Shown piece by piece: positions 35,090-42,860 of a stretch of 64,000 bases of DNA. Both the position numbers and the translations under genes were made by a program. Within the stretch, counting starts at the first letter, position 1; the number at the start of each line of letters is the position of its first letter. The DNA comes from Rhodobacter sp. (GTDB taxonomy: Bacteria > Pseudomonadota > Alphaproteobacteria > Rhodobacterales > Rhodobacteraceae), in contig JACKKE010000004.1 of assembly GCA_020637595.1 (NCBI GenBank), forward strand, positions 124,001 through 188,000, read 5' to 3'. The notes under the pieces are model-generated. The model made no database searches and was not told the DNA's origin. It saw only the letters and a list, made by a program, of their open reading frames with translations.

Positions 35090-36982
35090 ATGGCGGCTCG
35101 GGTTCGGTCTTTCTGGCGGTCGTGGCGCCGCGTGGCGGCGATCATGGCGGCGTCTCTGGCCGCCGGGCTCGGCATATCCCCCGCCCTCGCCCAATCCCCC
35201 GTCATCGTGCAGGTTGCCGCGGGGACAGGCCACAGCTGTGCACTTGGGGACACAGGGCAGGTATGGTGTTGGGGCAGCAACGAATTCGGTCAGATCGGCG
35301 ACGGCACCAATGAACGTCGCACACGTCCTGTCCTCGTCCCCGATCTGCCAGACGTCGCTTCGATCGGTGCGGGACGAGAGCATACCTGCGCCCTGACCAA
35401 CGATGGCCGCGTCTTTTGCTGGGGAAGCAACGAATTCGGTCAGCTCGGAAACAGCAGCGTCCTCGATAGCTCGAGACCTGTCGAGGTCTCGCTTTCGCGG
35501 GTCGTGCGCCAGCTGTCTGTCGGGGGCAGCCACAATTGTGTGACCGATACGCTGAATCGCGCCTTCTGTTGGGGAAGAAACCATCTCTATCAGCTCGGTG
35601 TTGGCGATACATTCAGCAGAGCCCGGCCAACTCCCGTTTCCGGCTTGAGACGCGCTTTCGCGATATTTGCCGGAAGAGAGGAGCACACCTGCGCCCTGAC
35701 CCTGAATCAGGCTTTGAGGTGCTGGGGCGGGAATCGCTATGGCGAAGTCGGAACGGGAACCACGCAGATCGTCAGGACGCCGCAGGCGATCAGCGGCGTT
35801 CGGAACCCACTCAGCATCGCGCCCGGCCTCTATCACAGCTGTGCGGTCACCAATCTGGGGCGAGTGCGGTGCTGGGGTCACAACGGGTCTGGCCAACTTG
35901 GCATTGGTGGCACTGGCGTTCGCTACACACCAACCAATGTCGCCGGACCGCTACGCGCTGTCTCGGTCTCGTCCGGCGGATACCATAGTTGTGCGATCAC
36001 GCCTGAAAGAACAGTCTGGTGCTGGGGAATGAATTTCTTCGGCCAGATCGGGGACGGAGGGGCTTCTGACCGGCTTCGGCCCGTCGCACTACCATCGCTG
36101 GCGGATGTCGTATCCGTTTCAGCAGGCCAACTTCACACCTGTGCGGCAACGGCAGCCGGCAGAGCGTTTTGCTGGGGCTCGAACAGGGACGGGCAGATCG
36201 GCGACGGAAGCACTGTCGGTCCTTGGGAAGGTCGCCGATTGCCCGTCGAGGTTCAATTTCCAATTTCGGCAGCGCAACCACTATTCCCCATTCAGGGCTA
36301 CGGAAACGCGCCCCTCGAACGGCTGAACTTCTGCTTTGGCGCGCATGGGCCGGACGGCAGTAATTCCAACCGGCTGCGGTATTTCAGCGGCCAATACCAT
36401 GCCGGCGTAGATCTGCGCACCCGAGACATCGAGACCCCTGAAATCGTGTCGCCAGTCGATGGCGAAATTGTCTATTACTCACGCATTGGCAATCGCAGGA
36501 ATTCCGTGGCACCGGATTGGATGAACACGGTTTTGATCATCCGCGGGGATGACTCGCGGCACTATGTGCTGGGCCACGTAGACTGCACCGGCACCGACGC
36601 CGGGCAACCGCTTTGCGATATTCCGGCCGCAAACGAAATCCGAGACTGGGACGCCTATCCCGTCTCATCACGCAGGAGAGTATCGCGGGGACAAACGATC
36701 GGCACCACCCAGAACTGGGATGCAGAACACCTACACCTCGGTGTCTCGACCGCGCCTTTGGTCAGTGACTCTGGCGTTCTTCTGCCCGCCTTCACCTGCG
36801 CGGACTGGGGCCGGACACCCTATGACGGCGCAACGGCATGCCTAGACAACAACATTACCCTGACCAGAGCGCGCGACCTGACGTTGTCGCGCGGTTTTTT
36901 CGATCCTCTGACGCTTTGGGCAGACACCACGACCTGCGAATGCCTCTACGCGACGGACGGCAGTTTCTGCGCGCAGGAATAG
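35090..36982 (+). CDS. RCC1 beta-propeller fused to M23-type peptidase domain
   Basis: After a signal peptide (cleavage after ALA, about residue 34) come seven RCC1 repeats (residues about 40-410; pattern HSCAL...VWCWGSNEFGQIGDG) and then a LytM/M23 domain. The zinc-site motifs of M23 are visible: HAGVD (His437, Asp441), VLGH (His496) and HLHLG (His547, His549). The C-terminus contains more cysteines. M23 enzymes cut peptidoglycan cross-links or elastin-like peptides, so the propeller may direct the domain to a target. The ATG at 35090 follows GGGAGGGG. Codon choice is visibly less GC-biased than in neighbouring genes. Confidence 0.85.
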   Translation: MAARVRSFWRSWRRVAAIMAASLAAGLGISPALAQSPVIVQVAAGTGHSCALGDTGQVWCWGSNEFGQIGDGTNERRTRPVLVPDLPDVASIGAGREHTCALTNDGRVFCWGSNEFGQLGNSSVLDSSRPVEVSLSRVVRQLSVGGSHNCVTDTLNRAFCWGRNHLYQLGVGDTFSRARPTPVSGLRRAFAIFAGREEHTCALTLNQALRCWGGNRYGEVGTGTTQIVRTPQAISGVRNPLSIAPGLYHSCAVTNLGRVRCWGHNGSGQLGIGGTGVRYTPTNVAGPLRAVSVSSGGYHSCAITPERTVWCWGMNFFGQIGDGGASDRLRPVALPSLADVVSVSAGQLHTCAATAAGRAFCWGSNRDGQIGDGSTVGPWEGRRLPVEVQFPISAAQPLFPIQGYGNAPLERLNFCFGAHGPDGSNSNRLRYFSGQYHAGVDLRTRDIETPEIVSPVDGEIVYYSRIGNRRNSVAPDWMNTVLIIRGDDSRHYVLGHVDCTGTDAGQPLCDIPAANEIRDWDAYPVSSRRRVSRGQTIGTTQNWDAEHLHLGVSTAPLVSDSGVLLPAFTCADWGRTPYDGATACLDNNITLTRARDLTLSRGFFDPLTLWADTTTCECLYATDGSFCAQE

Positions 36983-37096
36983 GGGGGCATGCAGTGTCCC
37001 CGGGTTGCGAGACGGGGCGCAGAAAAGGCCGCCAGGGTCTGGGCATTCCGCCGGACACGAACTATCCTCGGTTGAGTGTTCAGGTAAGGGTGCGAC

Positions 37097-38620
37097 ATGC
37101 GTCAGGGTCTCTCGAAACGGTTGGCTGTTCGGGCCCTGCACGGCGCACGCATGGTCTCCCTGGCCTTGCTCCTGCCGCTGACGGCTGCACCGGTGCCGGC
37201 GCAAACCTCGGGTCCGGCAGTCGCCGGCGGATCTGCCGTCACGCAACGCCAGTGGAACACCCATTACCGGTGGGTGGTCGCCCTCATGTCCCCCGATGCC
37301 GGCCGGGCCTTCTGCACCGGGTCACTGATCGCCCGCGACTGGGTTCTGACCGCCGCGCATTGCGTTCACAACAGGGCGCCGGACGATATCGTCGTCGCCG
37401 TGAATTCGCGCCGGCTGCGCACCGCCGAGCGGATTGCGGTCGCGGGGATCCATCAACATGAAAGCCACCGGCAGACAGGGGCGATCAACGAGAATGACGT
37501 CGCCCTGTTGCGCCTGGCCAGCCCGGCACCAGATGACATCACCCCGGTCGCACTGGCCAGCCGTGCCGCGGATGAAACCCTGACCGCCGACCGGTCGCGG
37601 GCCTATGCCGCAGGCTGGGGCCGCACCGATCAAAACGACCCTGGGTCCCTGTCAGCGGCCCTCAGGCACACCCGCTCGACCCTGCGCACACGGCGCTTTT
37701 GTCAACGACAGTATGACAGCGAGGGTCTCACCATCGCCGGCTCCATGCTTTGCGCGGGGGTCTGGCACGACCTCGGCGCAGTCTGCAACGGCGACTCCGG
37801 CGGGCCCCTGGTGTCCCGCACCGATGCCGGACCGGTGCTGATCGGCACCGTGATGGGGGGCAGCGATTGCGGCTCCACTCCGCCGCCCGCCATTTTCTCC
37901 AGAGTCTCGCGCTTTGTCGACTGGATCGCCGCACGACAGGGCGACACATATGTCCTCAACGAGACCTTCAATGACGGCGAACTGAACATTGTTCCCTGGA
38001 CCTTCCGCAGCGGGCGCGACCTGACCGGCTGGTGCTGCGCCACCGAGGTGCCCCGGCGCGACGGTGACACCGGCGACGACGGCGTGGGCTTCCTCAGGCT
38101 GGAGGCCGGCGTCACCGACAATGTCGCGGTCGCAGACCTCGACCCGCCGCAACCCCTGACCAACCCGCGCCTGGTCGCGCGGCTCCGGCACCATCCGGCA
38201 AACCAGTATTACCTGCCCGCGATCGTTCTGGACCTGATCGACCGCAACGGCGACCCGATGCGGCTGTGGGTCTCGCTGCGGCGATCGACCTACGGGCCGG
38301 ATTATGACAACCAGCCGGAAAATTATGACCGCCCGCAGATCACCCTGGCAGGACCGCAAGGGCGGATCATGCGGACCTATGCGTCGGAGGCGTCCAGCAA
38401 TGCCTTTGATATCTGGGTGGTCCTGCGTGCGGTGATCACCTCGGACAACGGCCGCCTGTCGGTCGGGGTTGCCGGCCCCGACGGCTGGGATGTGAATTTT
38501 CGCCACGACAGCCTGGTCGGGGCCCGCCTGGAGCGCGTCACCTTCTCGGGCTACGGCTGGTGGACCGGGCATTACCTGGACATCGACTGGGTCGAGCTTT
38601 CGGGATCGACGCAGGAATAA
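37097..38620 (+). CDS. Secreted S1-family serine protease with C-terminal beta domain
   Basis: A 507-residue secreted protein. A signal peptide ends near residue 36. The chymotrypsin-fold domain has the full triad: His88 (LTAAHC), Asp134 (ENDVALLRL) and Ser234 (GDSGGP). The residue six before the serine, which sets P1 preference, is Ala228 rather than Asp, so it is not expected to cleave after Arg/Lys like trypsin. Residues about 288-507 form a second beta-rich domain without catalytic motif, possibly for substrate or surface binding. It follows the RCC1-M23 gene on the same strand. Confidence 0.87.
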   Translation: MRQGLSKRLAVRALHGARMVSLALLLPLTAAPVPAQTSGPAVAGGSAVTQRQWNTHYRWVVALMSPDAGRAFCTGSLIARDWVLTAAHCVHNRAPDDIVVAVNSRRLRTAERIAVAGIHQHESHRQTGAINENDVALLRLASPAPDDITPVALASRAADETLTADRSRAYAAGWGRTDQNDPGSLSAALRHTRSTLRTRRFCQRQYDSEGLTIAGSMLCAGVWHDLGAVCNGDSGGPLVSRTDAGPVLIGTVMGGSDCGSTPPPAIFSRVSRFVDWIAARQGDTYVLNETFNDGELNIVPWTFRSGRDLTGWCCATEVPRRDGDTGDDGVGFLRLEAGVTDNVAVADLDPPQPLTNPRLVARLRHHPANQYYLPAIVLDLIDRNGDPMRLWVSLRRSTYGPDYDNQPENYDRPQITLAGPQGRIMRTYASEASSNAFDIWVVLRAVITSDNGRLSVGVAGPDGWDVNFRHDSLVGARLERVTFSGYGWWTGHYLDIDWVELSGSTQE

Positions 38621-38734
38621 CACCCTTTGGCCCCGGCGCCCGGGCCGGCGAGAACCCGCGGCAGAACCCAGCCGCCTTGGCACCCGGTCCCGGCGAAGGC
38701 CCGCTGTCTGCCGGATCCATCCGTCGCCGAATGC

Positions 38735-38761
38735 AAAAGGGGCGCACCCGCGGTGCGCCCC
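38735..38761 (-). terminator. Terminator of the hsp20 gene
   Basis: On the minus strand a perfect 10-bp stem (38739-38748 with 38752-38761, 3-base loop) is followed by TTTT. It lies between the hsp20 stop and the stop of the convergent protease gene. Confidence 0.8.
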
Positions 38762-38785
38762 TGCGTCCCTTCAGCCGCGCCGCGA

Positions 38786-39247
38786 TCAGGCCGCTTCGGC
38801 CTCGATCATCTTGCCGGCGGGTTCGGTGCGGGCGATCTCGATCCGGCGCGGCTTCAGCGCCTCGGGGATCTCGCGCACGAGGTCGATGTGCAGCATGCCG
38901 TCGGCATGGGTCGCGCCATCGACGCGGACGTGATCGGCCAGATGGAAGCGGCGCTCAAAGGCGCGGGTGGCGATGCCGCGATGCAGGAAGGTGCGTTCCT
39001 TGGCGTCATCGGCCTTGCGCGCCGAGATCACCAGCAGGTTTTCCTTGACCTCGACATTGAGTTCATCGGCGGTAAAGCCGGCGACAGCGACGGTGATGCG
39101 ATAGGCATTCTCGTCGGTCTTTTCGATGTTGTAGGGCGGATAGCTGGGCTGAACCGGGTCGGCGGCCAGCGCACGGTCCATCATCTCGGCGATGCGGTCG
39201 AAACCGACCGAGGCACGGAACAGCGGGGTAGGGTCAAAGCTACGCAT
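38786..39247 (-). CDS. Small heat-shock protein, Hsp20/IbpA type
   Basis: An ATP-independent holdase chaperone of 153 residues. The alpha-crystallin domain covers residues about 38-130, with 'PPYNIEKTDENAYRITVAVA' and 'GFTADELNVEVKENLLVISA'; the usual A-x-x-x-N-G-(V/I)-L motif appears as HADGMLHIDL. The IbpA-like start MRSFDPTPLFRASVGFDRIA is clear. Expression is probably heat-controlled twice: a sigma-32-like promoter at 39348-39376 and a ROSE-like RNA hairpin covering the ribosome-binding site. Confidence 0.93.
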   Translation of the reverse strand: MRSFDPTPLFRASVGFDRIAEMMDRALAADPVQPSYPPYNIEKTDENAYRITVAVAGFTADELNVEVKENLLVISARKADDAKERTFLHRGIATRAFERRFHLADHVRVDGATHADGMLHIDLVREIPEALKPRRIEIARTEPAGKMIEAEAA

Positions 39248-39254
39248 GGTGTGT

Positions 39255-39274
39255 CATCCTTGTTGCAAGCGATG
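39255..39274 (-). promoter_or_regulatory. ROSE-like RNA thermometer hairpin masking the hsp20 ribosome-binding site
   Basis: On the RNA, CAUCGCUUG pairs with CAAGGAUG across a CAA loop; all bases pair except one bulged G on the 5' arm. The 3' arm contains the Shine-Dalgarno AAGGA, 9 bases from the AUG. The 5' arm includes UCGCU, the U(U/C)GCU core of ROSE elements, whose bulged G is known to be needed for heat melting. Confidence 0.8.
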
Positions 39275-39347
39275 CAGGGGCTTGCCCGCCGGTCTGCCCG
39301 GCCGGGCGATCTGAACACCGGACCCCTCTGGGCATCCGGTATCCTTC

Positions 39348-39376
39348 ATCTGGGAAGGCCGCCCGCCCCTTTCAAG
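39348..39376 (-). promoter_or_regulatory. Sigma-32-like heat-shock promoter of hsp20
   Basis: CTTGAAA (complement of 39370-39376) and CCCAGAT (complement of 39348-39354) are separated by 15 bases, close to the RpoH consensus CTTGAAA...CCCCAT-T. The start of transcription would lie about 95 bases before the ATG, giving room for the ROSE leader. Confidence 0.6.
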
Positions 39377-39392
39377 AGGGACCACGCGGGGC

Positions 39393-40184
39393 TCACGGGC
39401 GCAGGAACCGCGCGGTGGTCCGCGCCCCCTGCAGCTGCCCCGAGGCCGCGTCCGGCACCTCGGCATCGAGTGCCGCCAGCAAGGCATCGACCCGCCCGCC
39501 CAGACGCATCCCCAACGAAATCGGCCGGTCCTGCTGCTCGGCCCGCGCCGAGATCACCGAGACGATCCCCAGCCCTCTGTCATCCGCCATGAACACCGGC
39601 GATCCCGAAGAGCCAAAGTCGATATCGCAGGAAAACACCGACACCCCGTCGCGCCGCTGGTCGAGAACGTGGCAGGTCTCCTGGATCGACGGCGCCTCGG
39701 ACCGGTCGCGGGCATAGCTGACCACTGCCACCGGCGCGCCCGGCTCGGCAACGCGATGCGAAATGGCAAAGGGATGGATGCCGGTGGTGCGGATCGGGCG
39801 ATCCAGTTCGAGAACGGCGATGTCGGTCGGCACATTGCCCAGTTCGGCCCCGGCCGAGAAATCGAACCCCGGCCAGATCGCCGCGCGCCGCACGCCGCGG
39901 ATCGCCTCGGCCCGGCCGGTGCGCCAACCAGCGAGGAATTCCAGGCGGGATTCGTCGATCCGCTGGCCGGTGCGCCGGTCGAACAGGCAATGCGCCGCGG
40001 TCAGCACCCGGTCCTCGGCGATCAGCGTGCCAGTGCAGAACCCGACGCCATTCATGTTCAGCCGCCCCACCGCTTCCCACCCGCGGGTCTGGTCACCGGT
40101 CTGCAGGGCCTGCAGCCGGGTGTCCTGCTGGGCAAGGGCGGGCGCGGCGGCCAGAAGCACCGCGATCAGAGCTGGAAAACGCAT
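39393..40184 (-). CDS. Secreted S1B-like serine protease
   Basis: A 263-residue secreted protease. The signal peptide ends after ALA (residue ~18). The triad is His65 (LTAAHC), Asp121 (TDIAVLEL) and Ser193 in GSSGSP, which replaces the trypsin-type GDSGGP and is typical of V8/glutamyl-endopeptidase-like (S1B) bacterial enzymes. Start at ATG 40184. It is transcribed divergently away from glcF's direction of reading only in spacing terms: both are on the minus strand, 103 bases apart, with a hairpin between them. Confidence 0.87.
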   Translation of the reverse strand: MRFPALIAVLLAAAPALAQQDTRLQALQTGDQTRGWEAVGRLNMNGVGFCTGTLIAEDRVLTAAHCLFDRRTGQRIDESRLEFLAGWRTGRAEAIRGVRRAAIWPGFDFSAGAELGNVPTDIAVLELDRPIRTTGIHPFAISHRVAEPGAPVAVVSYARDRSEAPSIQETCHVLDQRRDGVSVFSCDIDFGSSGSPVFMADDRGLGIVSVISARAEQQDRPISLGMRLGGRVDALLAALDAEVPDAASGQLQGARTTARFLRP

Positions 40185-40258
40185 GAGGCCGGCACCGACG
40201 AACGAGGAGTTACCCGTTAGCCTGGCAGGAAATTCGGGCGGAATTGCGGCACCGGCGA

Positions 40259-40281
40259 AGGGTGGGCAGATTGCCCACCCT
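40259..40281. repeat. Perfect short palindrome, possible dispersed repeat or terminator
   Basis: AGGGTGGGCA and its exact complement flank a 3-base loop (GAT). It lies between the glcF stop and the protease start on the minus strand. No T run follows on either side, so it may be a dispersed GGGTGGGCA-type palindrome rather than an intrinsic terminator. Confidence 0.55.
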
Positions 40282-40287
40282 ACCCGC

Positions 40288-41613
40288 TCACCGCAGGATC
40301 GGCACCTGTGGAACGGCCGTCTTGCCACCGGCGTCCAGCGCCCGGGGTCGCGGCCCACCGGTGGCCCAGTCGAGCAGCTCGACCGTGTGCACGATCGGGA
40401 TCTCGGTGCCCGAGCCGATCTGCATCATGCAGCCGATATTGCCGGCCGAGATGATATCCGGCGCCTTGGCCTCCAGCGTCGCCACCTTGCGCGCCTTCAA
40501 TTCGGCCGAAATCTCGGGCTGCAGCAGATTATACGTTCCCGCCGAGCCACAACACAGATGCGGGTCGCGCGGCTCGACCACCTCAAAGCCTGCCTTCTTC
40601 AACAGCGCCTTGGGCGTGTCCTTGATCTTCTGCCCATGTTGCAGCGAACAGGCGGCGTGATAGGCCACCCGCAGGCCTTTCCTCTCGCCCTTCTCGATGC
40701 CCAGCGCCTCGATCACCTCACTGACATCGCGGGCCAAACCGGCCACCTCTGCCGCATCCTCGGCCAGGATATCGGTGCGGAACATGTGGCCATAATCCTT
40801 GACCGTCGTGCCGCAGCCCGAGGTGTTGATGACGATCGCGTCCAGCCCCTTCGCGCGCTTCTCGGCCATCCAGGCGCGGATGTTCGCGGCCGCCGAGGCG
40901 TGGCTTTCGTCCTCACGGCCTATGTGATGGGTCAGCGCCCCGCAGCAGCCCGCCCCTTCGGCAATCACCACCTCGGCCCCCAGCCGGGTCAACAGGCGGA
41001 TCGTCGCGTCGTTGATATCGGTATTCAGCGCCCGCTGCGCGCAGCCGGTCATCAGCGCAACCCGCATCCGGCGCGGCCCCTGCGCCGGAAACACCTGCGG
41101 ATCGTCGTTGCGGCTGACCGGCGGGATCTGTTTCGGCGCCATCGCCAGCATTGCCTTCAGCCGCGCATCGGGCATCAGGAACGCAAAGGGCCGGCCGATC
41201 TTTGCCCCCAGCAGCGCCAGCCGGAACCGCGTCGGATGCGGGATGACCTGCGCCAGCACCCAGCGCAGCAGCCGGTCCATCACGGGCCGCTTATAGGTCT
41301 TCTCGATATAGGCCCGCGCATGGTCGACCAGATGCATGTAATGCACGCCCGAAGGACAGGTCGTCATGCAGGCCAGGCATGACAGGCAGCGGTCGATATG
41401 CTTGACCGTCCGCTCATCCGCCGGACGCCCCGATTCCAGCATGTCCTTGATCAGATAGATCCGCCCCCGGGGGCTGTCCAATTCATCGCCCAGCACCTGA
41501 TAGGTCGGGCAGGTCGCCGTGCAGAAGCCGCAATGCACGCAGGTGCGCAGCACCTCGTTGGCGCGCTGCATCGCCGGATCCTGAAGCTGCTCGTCGGTGA
41601 AAAACGTCTGCAT
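40288..41613 (-). CDS. glcF: Glycolate oxidase iron-sulfur subunit GlcF
   Basis: The electron-transfer subunit of the membrane-associated glycolate oxidase, which converts glycolate to glyoxylate. The 441 residues contain two [4Fe-4S] motifs, CVHCGFCTATCP (near residue 31) and CLSCLACMTTCP (near residue 83), and two CCG-type blocks, with 'GAGCCGAL' and 'HLCCGSAG'. It follows glcE by 27 bases. Together with glcD and glcE it makes the complete enzyme. Confidence 0.94.
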   Translation of the reverse strand: MQTFFTDEQLQDPAMQRANEVLRTCVHCGFCTATCPTYQVLGDELDSPRGRIYLIKDMLESGRPADERTVKHIDRCLSCLACMTTCPSGVHYMHLVDHARAYIEKTYKRPVMDRLLRWVLAQVIPHPTRFRLALLGAKIGRPFAFLMPDARLKAMLAMAPKQIPPVSRNDDPQVFPAQGPRRMRVALMTGCAQRALNTDINDATIRLLTRLGAEVVIAEGAGCCGALTHHIGREDESHASAAANIRAWMAEKRAKGLDAIVINTSGCGTTVKDYGHMFRTDILAEDAAEVAGLARDVSEVIEALGIEKGERKGLRVAYHAACSLQHGQKIKDTPKALLKKAGFEVVEPRDPHLCCGSAGTYNLLQPEISAELKARKVATLEAKAPDIISAGNIGCMMQIGSGTEIPIVHTVELLDWATGGPRPRALDAGGKTAVPQVPILR

Positions 41614-41640
41614 GTCTGTCCTCGGGAATGCGGCGGTGCC

Positions 41641-42747
41641 TCAGGCCATCAGGCCGGGGTTCAGGATGCCGCGCGGATCGAACCGCGCCCTCAACCCGTT
41701 CGCCAGCGCCGCCACCGGCGCGGGTTCGGGCTGGAAGGGCGCGATGCGCGCGCGGGTCTCGACGCTGGCACGGATCAGCGTGGCATGGCCCTTGAACGGG
41801 CCCAGAACCGCGCGCAGATCGGTGCCTTCGGGCTGCAAGAGCCAGATCAACCCGCCACCCCAATCGAGCATCGCCGCGCCCCCCGCCCGCGCCAGCAGAT
41901 CCGGCGCATCCGAGGGTTTGACCGACACCCGCCAGACATCACCCGCCTGCCCCCGGAAGGGGGCGACATCGCGCACATCCGCCCAGAATGCGGCAGTCTC
42001 CTCGCGCTCCAGAACCTGCGCCGCGCCAAACCGCGCCAGATGCCCGGCCAGCTCGCCCCGCCGATAGGCAACCGAGGCCGCGAACCCCTCGATGCGCAGC
42101 GCCGTGCGCGCGTCGGGCAGCCGCGCAGCCCCCGTCACCTCCCAGGGCGAGCCCAGCGCGGCGGCCATCAGCGCCACCGACGGCCCGGCATCGAGCCCGG
42201 CAAACACCAGCGTGGCCGCGGTCTCGGGCGCGGGCAGCAGCTTGAACGACACCTCGCTCAGCACCCCCAGCGTGCCCCAGGACCCGGCCATCACCTTGAC
42301 CAGATCATAGCCGGTGACGTTCTTCATCACCCGCCCGCCGTTCTTGACGATCGCACCCGCGCCATCGACGAACCGCACCCCGATCAGACTGTCGCGACAG
42401 GCCCCCGCCTGCGCCCGGCGCGGCCCGCTGACATTCGCGGCCACCATCCCGCCCAGCGTCGGCACGCCCTCGGTGCCCAGAAGCCCGCGCCAATCCGCCG
42501 GCTCGAACGGCAACCGCTGCCCCTCGGCGGCCAGCAAACCCTCGACCTCGACCAGCGGCGTCCCCGCCCCGGCGACCAGCGTCAGCGCCCCCGGCTCGTA
42601 AAGCCGCACCCCCGCCAGCGCGCCGGTCTCCAGCACCTCGCCCGCCACCGGACGCCCGACCGGCCGCGTGCCACCACCGCGGATCGCCAAGGGGCCCGCC
42701 GCGTCGCGCACCGCCTCGGACAGTTCTTTTTCAGTCACCGGACGCAT
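41641..42747 (-). CDS. glcE: Glycolate oxidase FAD-binding subunit GlcE
   Basis: The second, smaller FAD-type subunit of glycolate oxidase, 368 residues. The FAD-binding PCMH fold is seen in 'LGTEGVPTLGGMVAANVSGP' and 'GGRVMKNVTGYDLVKVMAGS'. GGGAGG lies 6 bases before the ATG at 42747, which decides the start over an upstream ATG. It lies between glcD and glcF. Confidence 0.93.
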   Translation of the reverse strand: MRPVTEKELSEAVRDAAGPLAIRGGGTRPVGRPVAGEVLETGALAGVRLYEPGALTLVAGAGTPLVEVEGLLAAEGQRLPFEPADWRGLLGTEGVPTLGGMVAANVSGPRRAQAGACRDSLIGVRFVDGAGAIVKNGGRVMKNVTGYDLVKVMAGSWGTLGVLSEVSFKLLPAPETAATLVFAGLDAGPSVALMAAALGSPWEVTGAARLPDARTALRIEGFAASVAYRRGELAGHLARFGAAQVLEREETAAFWADVRDVAPFRGQAGDVWRVSVKPSDAPDLLARAGGAAMLDWGGGLIWLLQPEGTDLRAVLGPFKGHATLIRASVETRARIAPFQPEPAPVAALANGLRARFDPRGILNPGLMA

Positions 42748-42770
42748 CCGTCCCTCCCGGCCCAAAGGCC

Positions 42771-42860
42771 CTTTCATCTTGTCTCAAATACTCAAGGGGT
42801 TTCCAAAGTGGGTATCTCCCCCTTTGGGCAAGGGGGTGCGGAGGGCCGCAGCCCCCCGCC
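42771..42860 (-). repeat. Dispersed intergenic repeat, copy 1 (glcD-glcE gap)
   Basis: The element reads CTTTCATCTTGT-N4-AAATAC, then a hairpin CCCCCTT-N5-AAGGGGG (42818-42836) and GC-rich tail. The same head (ACAAGATGAAAG in the other orientation) and a C/G-run hairpin occur at 47482-47558. It fills the gap between glcD and glcE. Confidence 0.6.
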
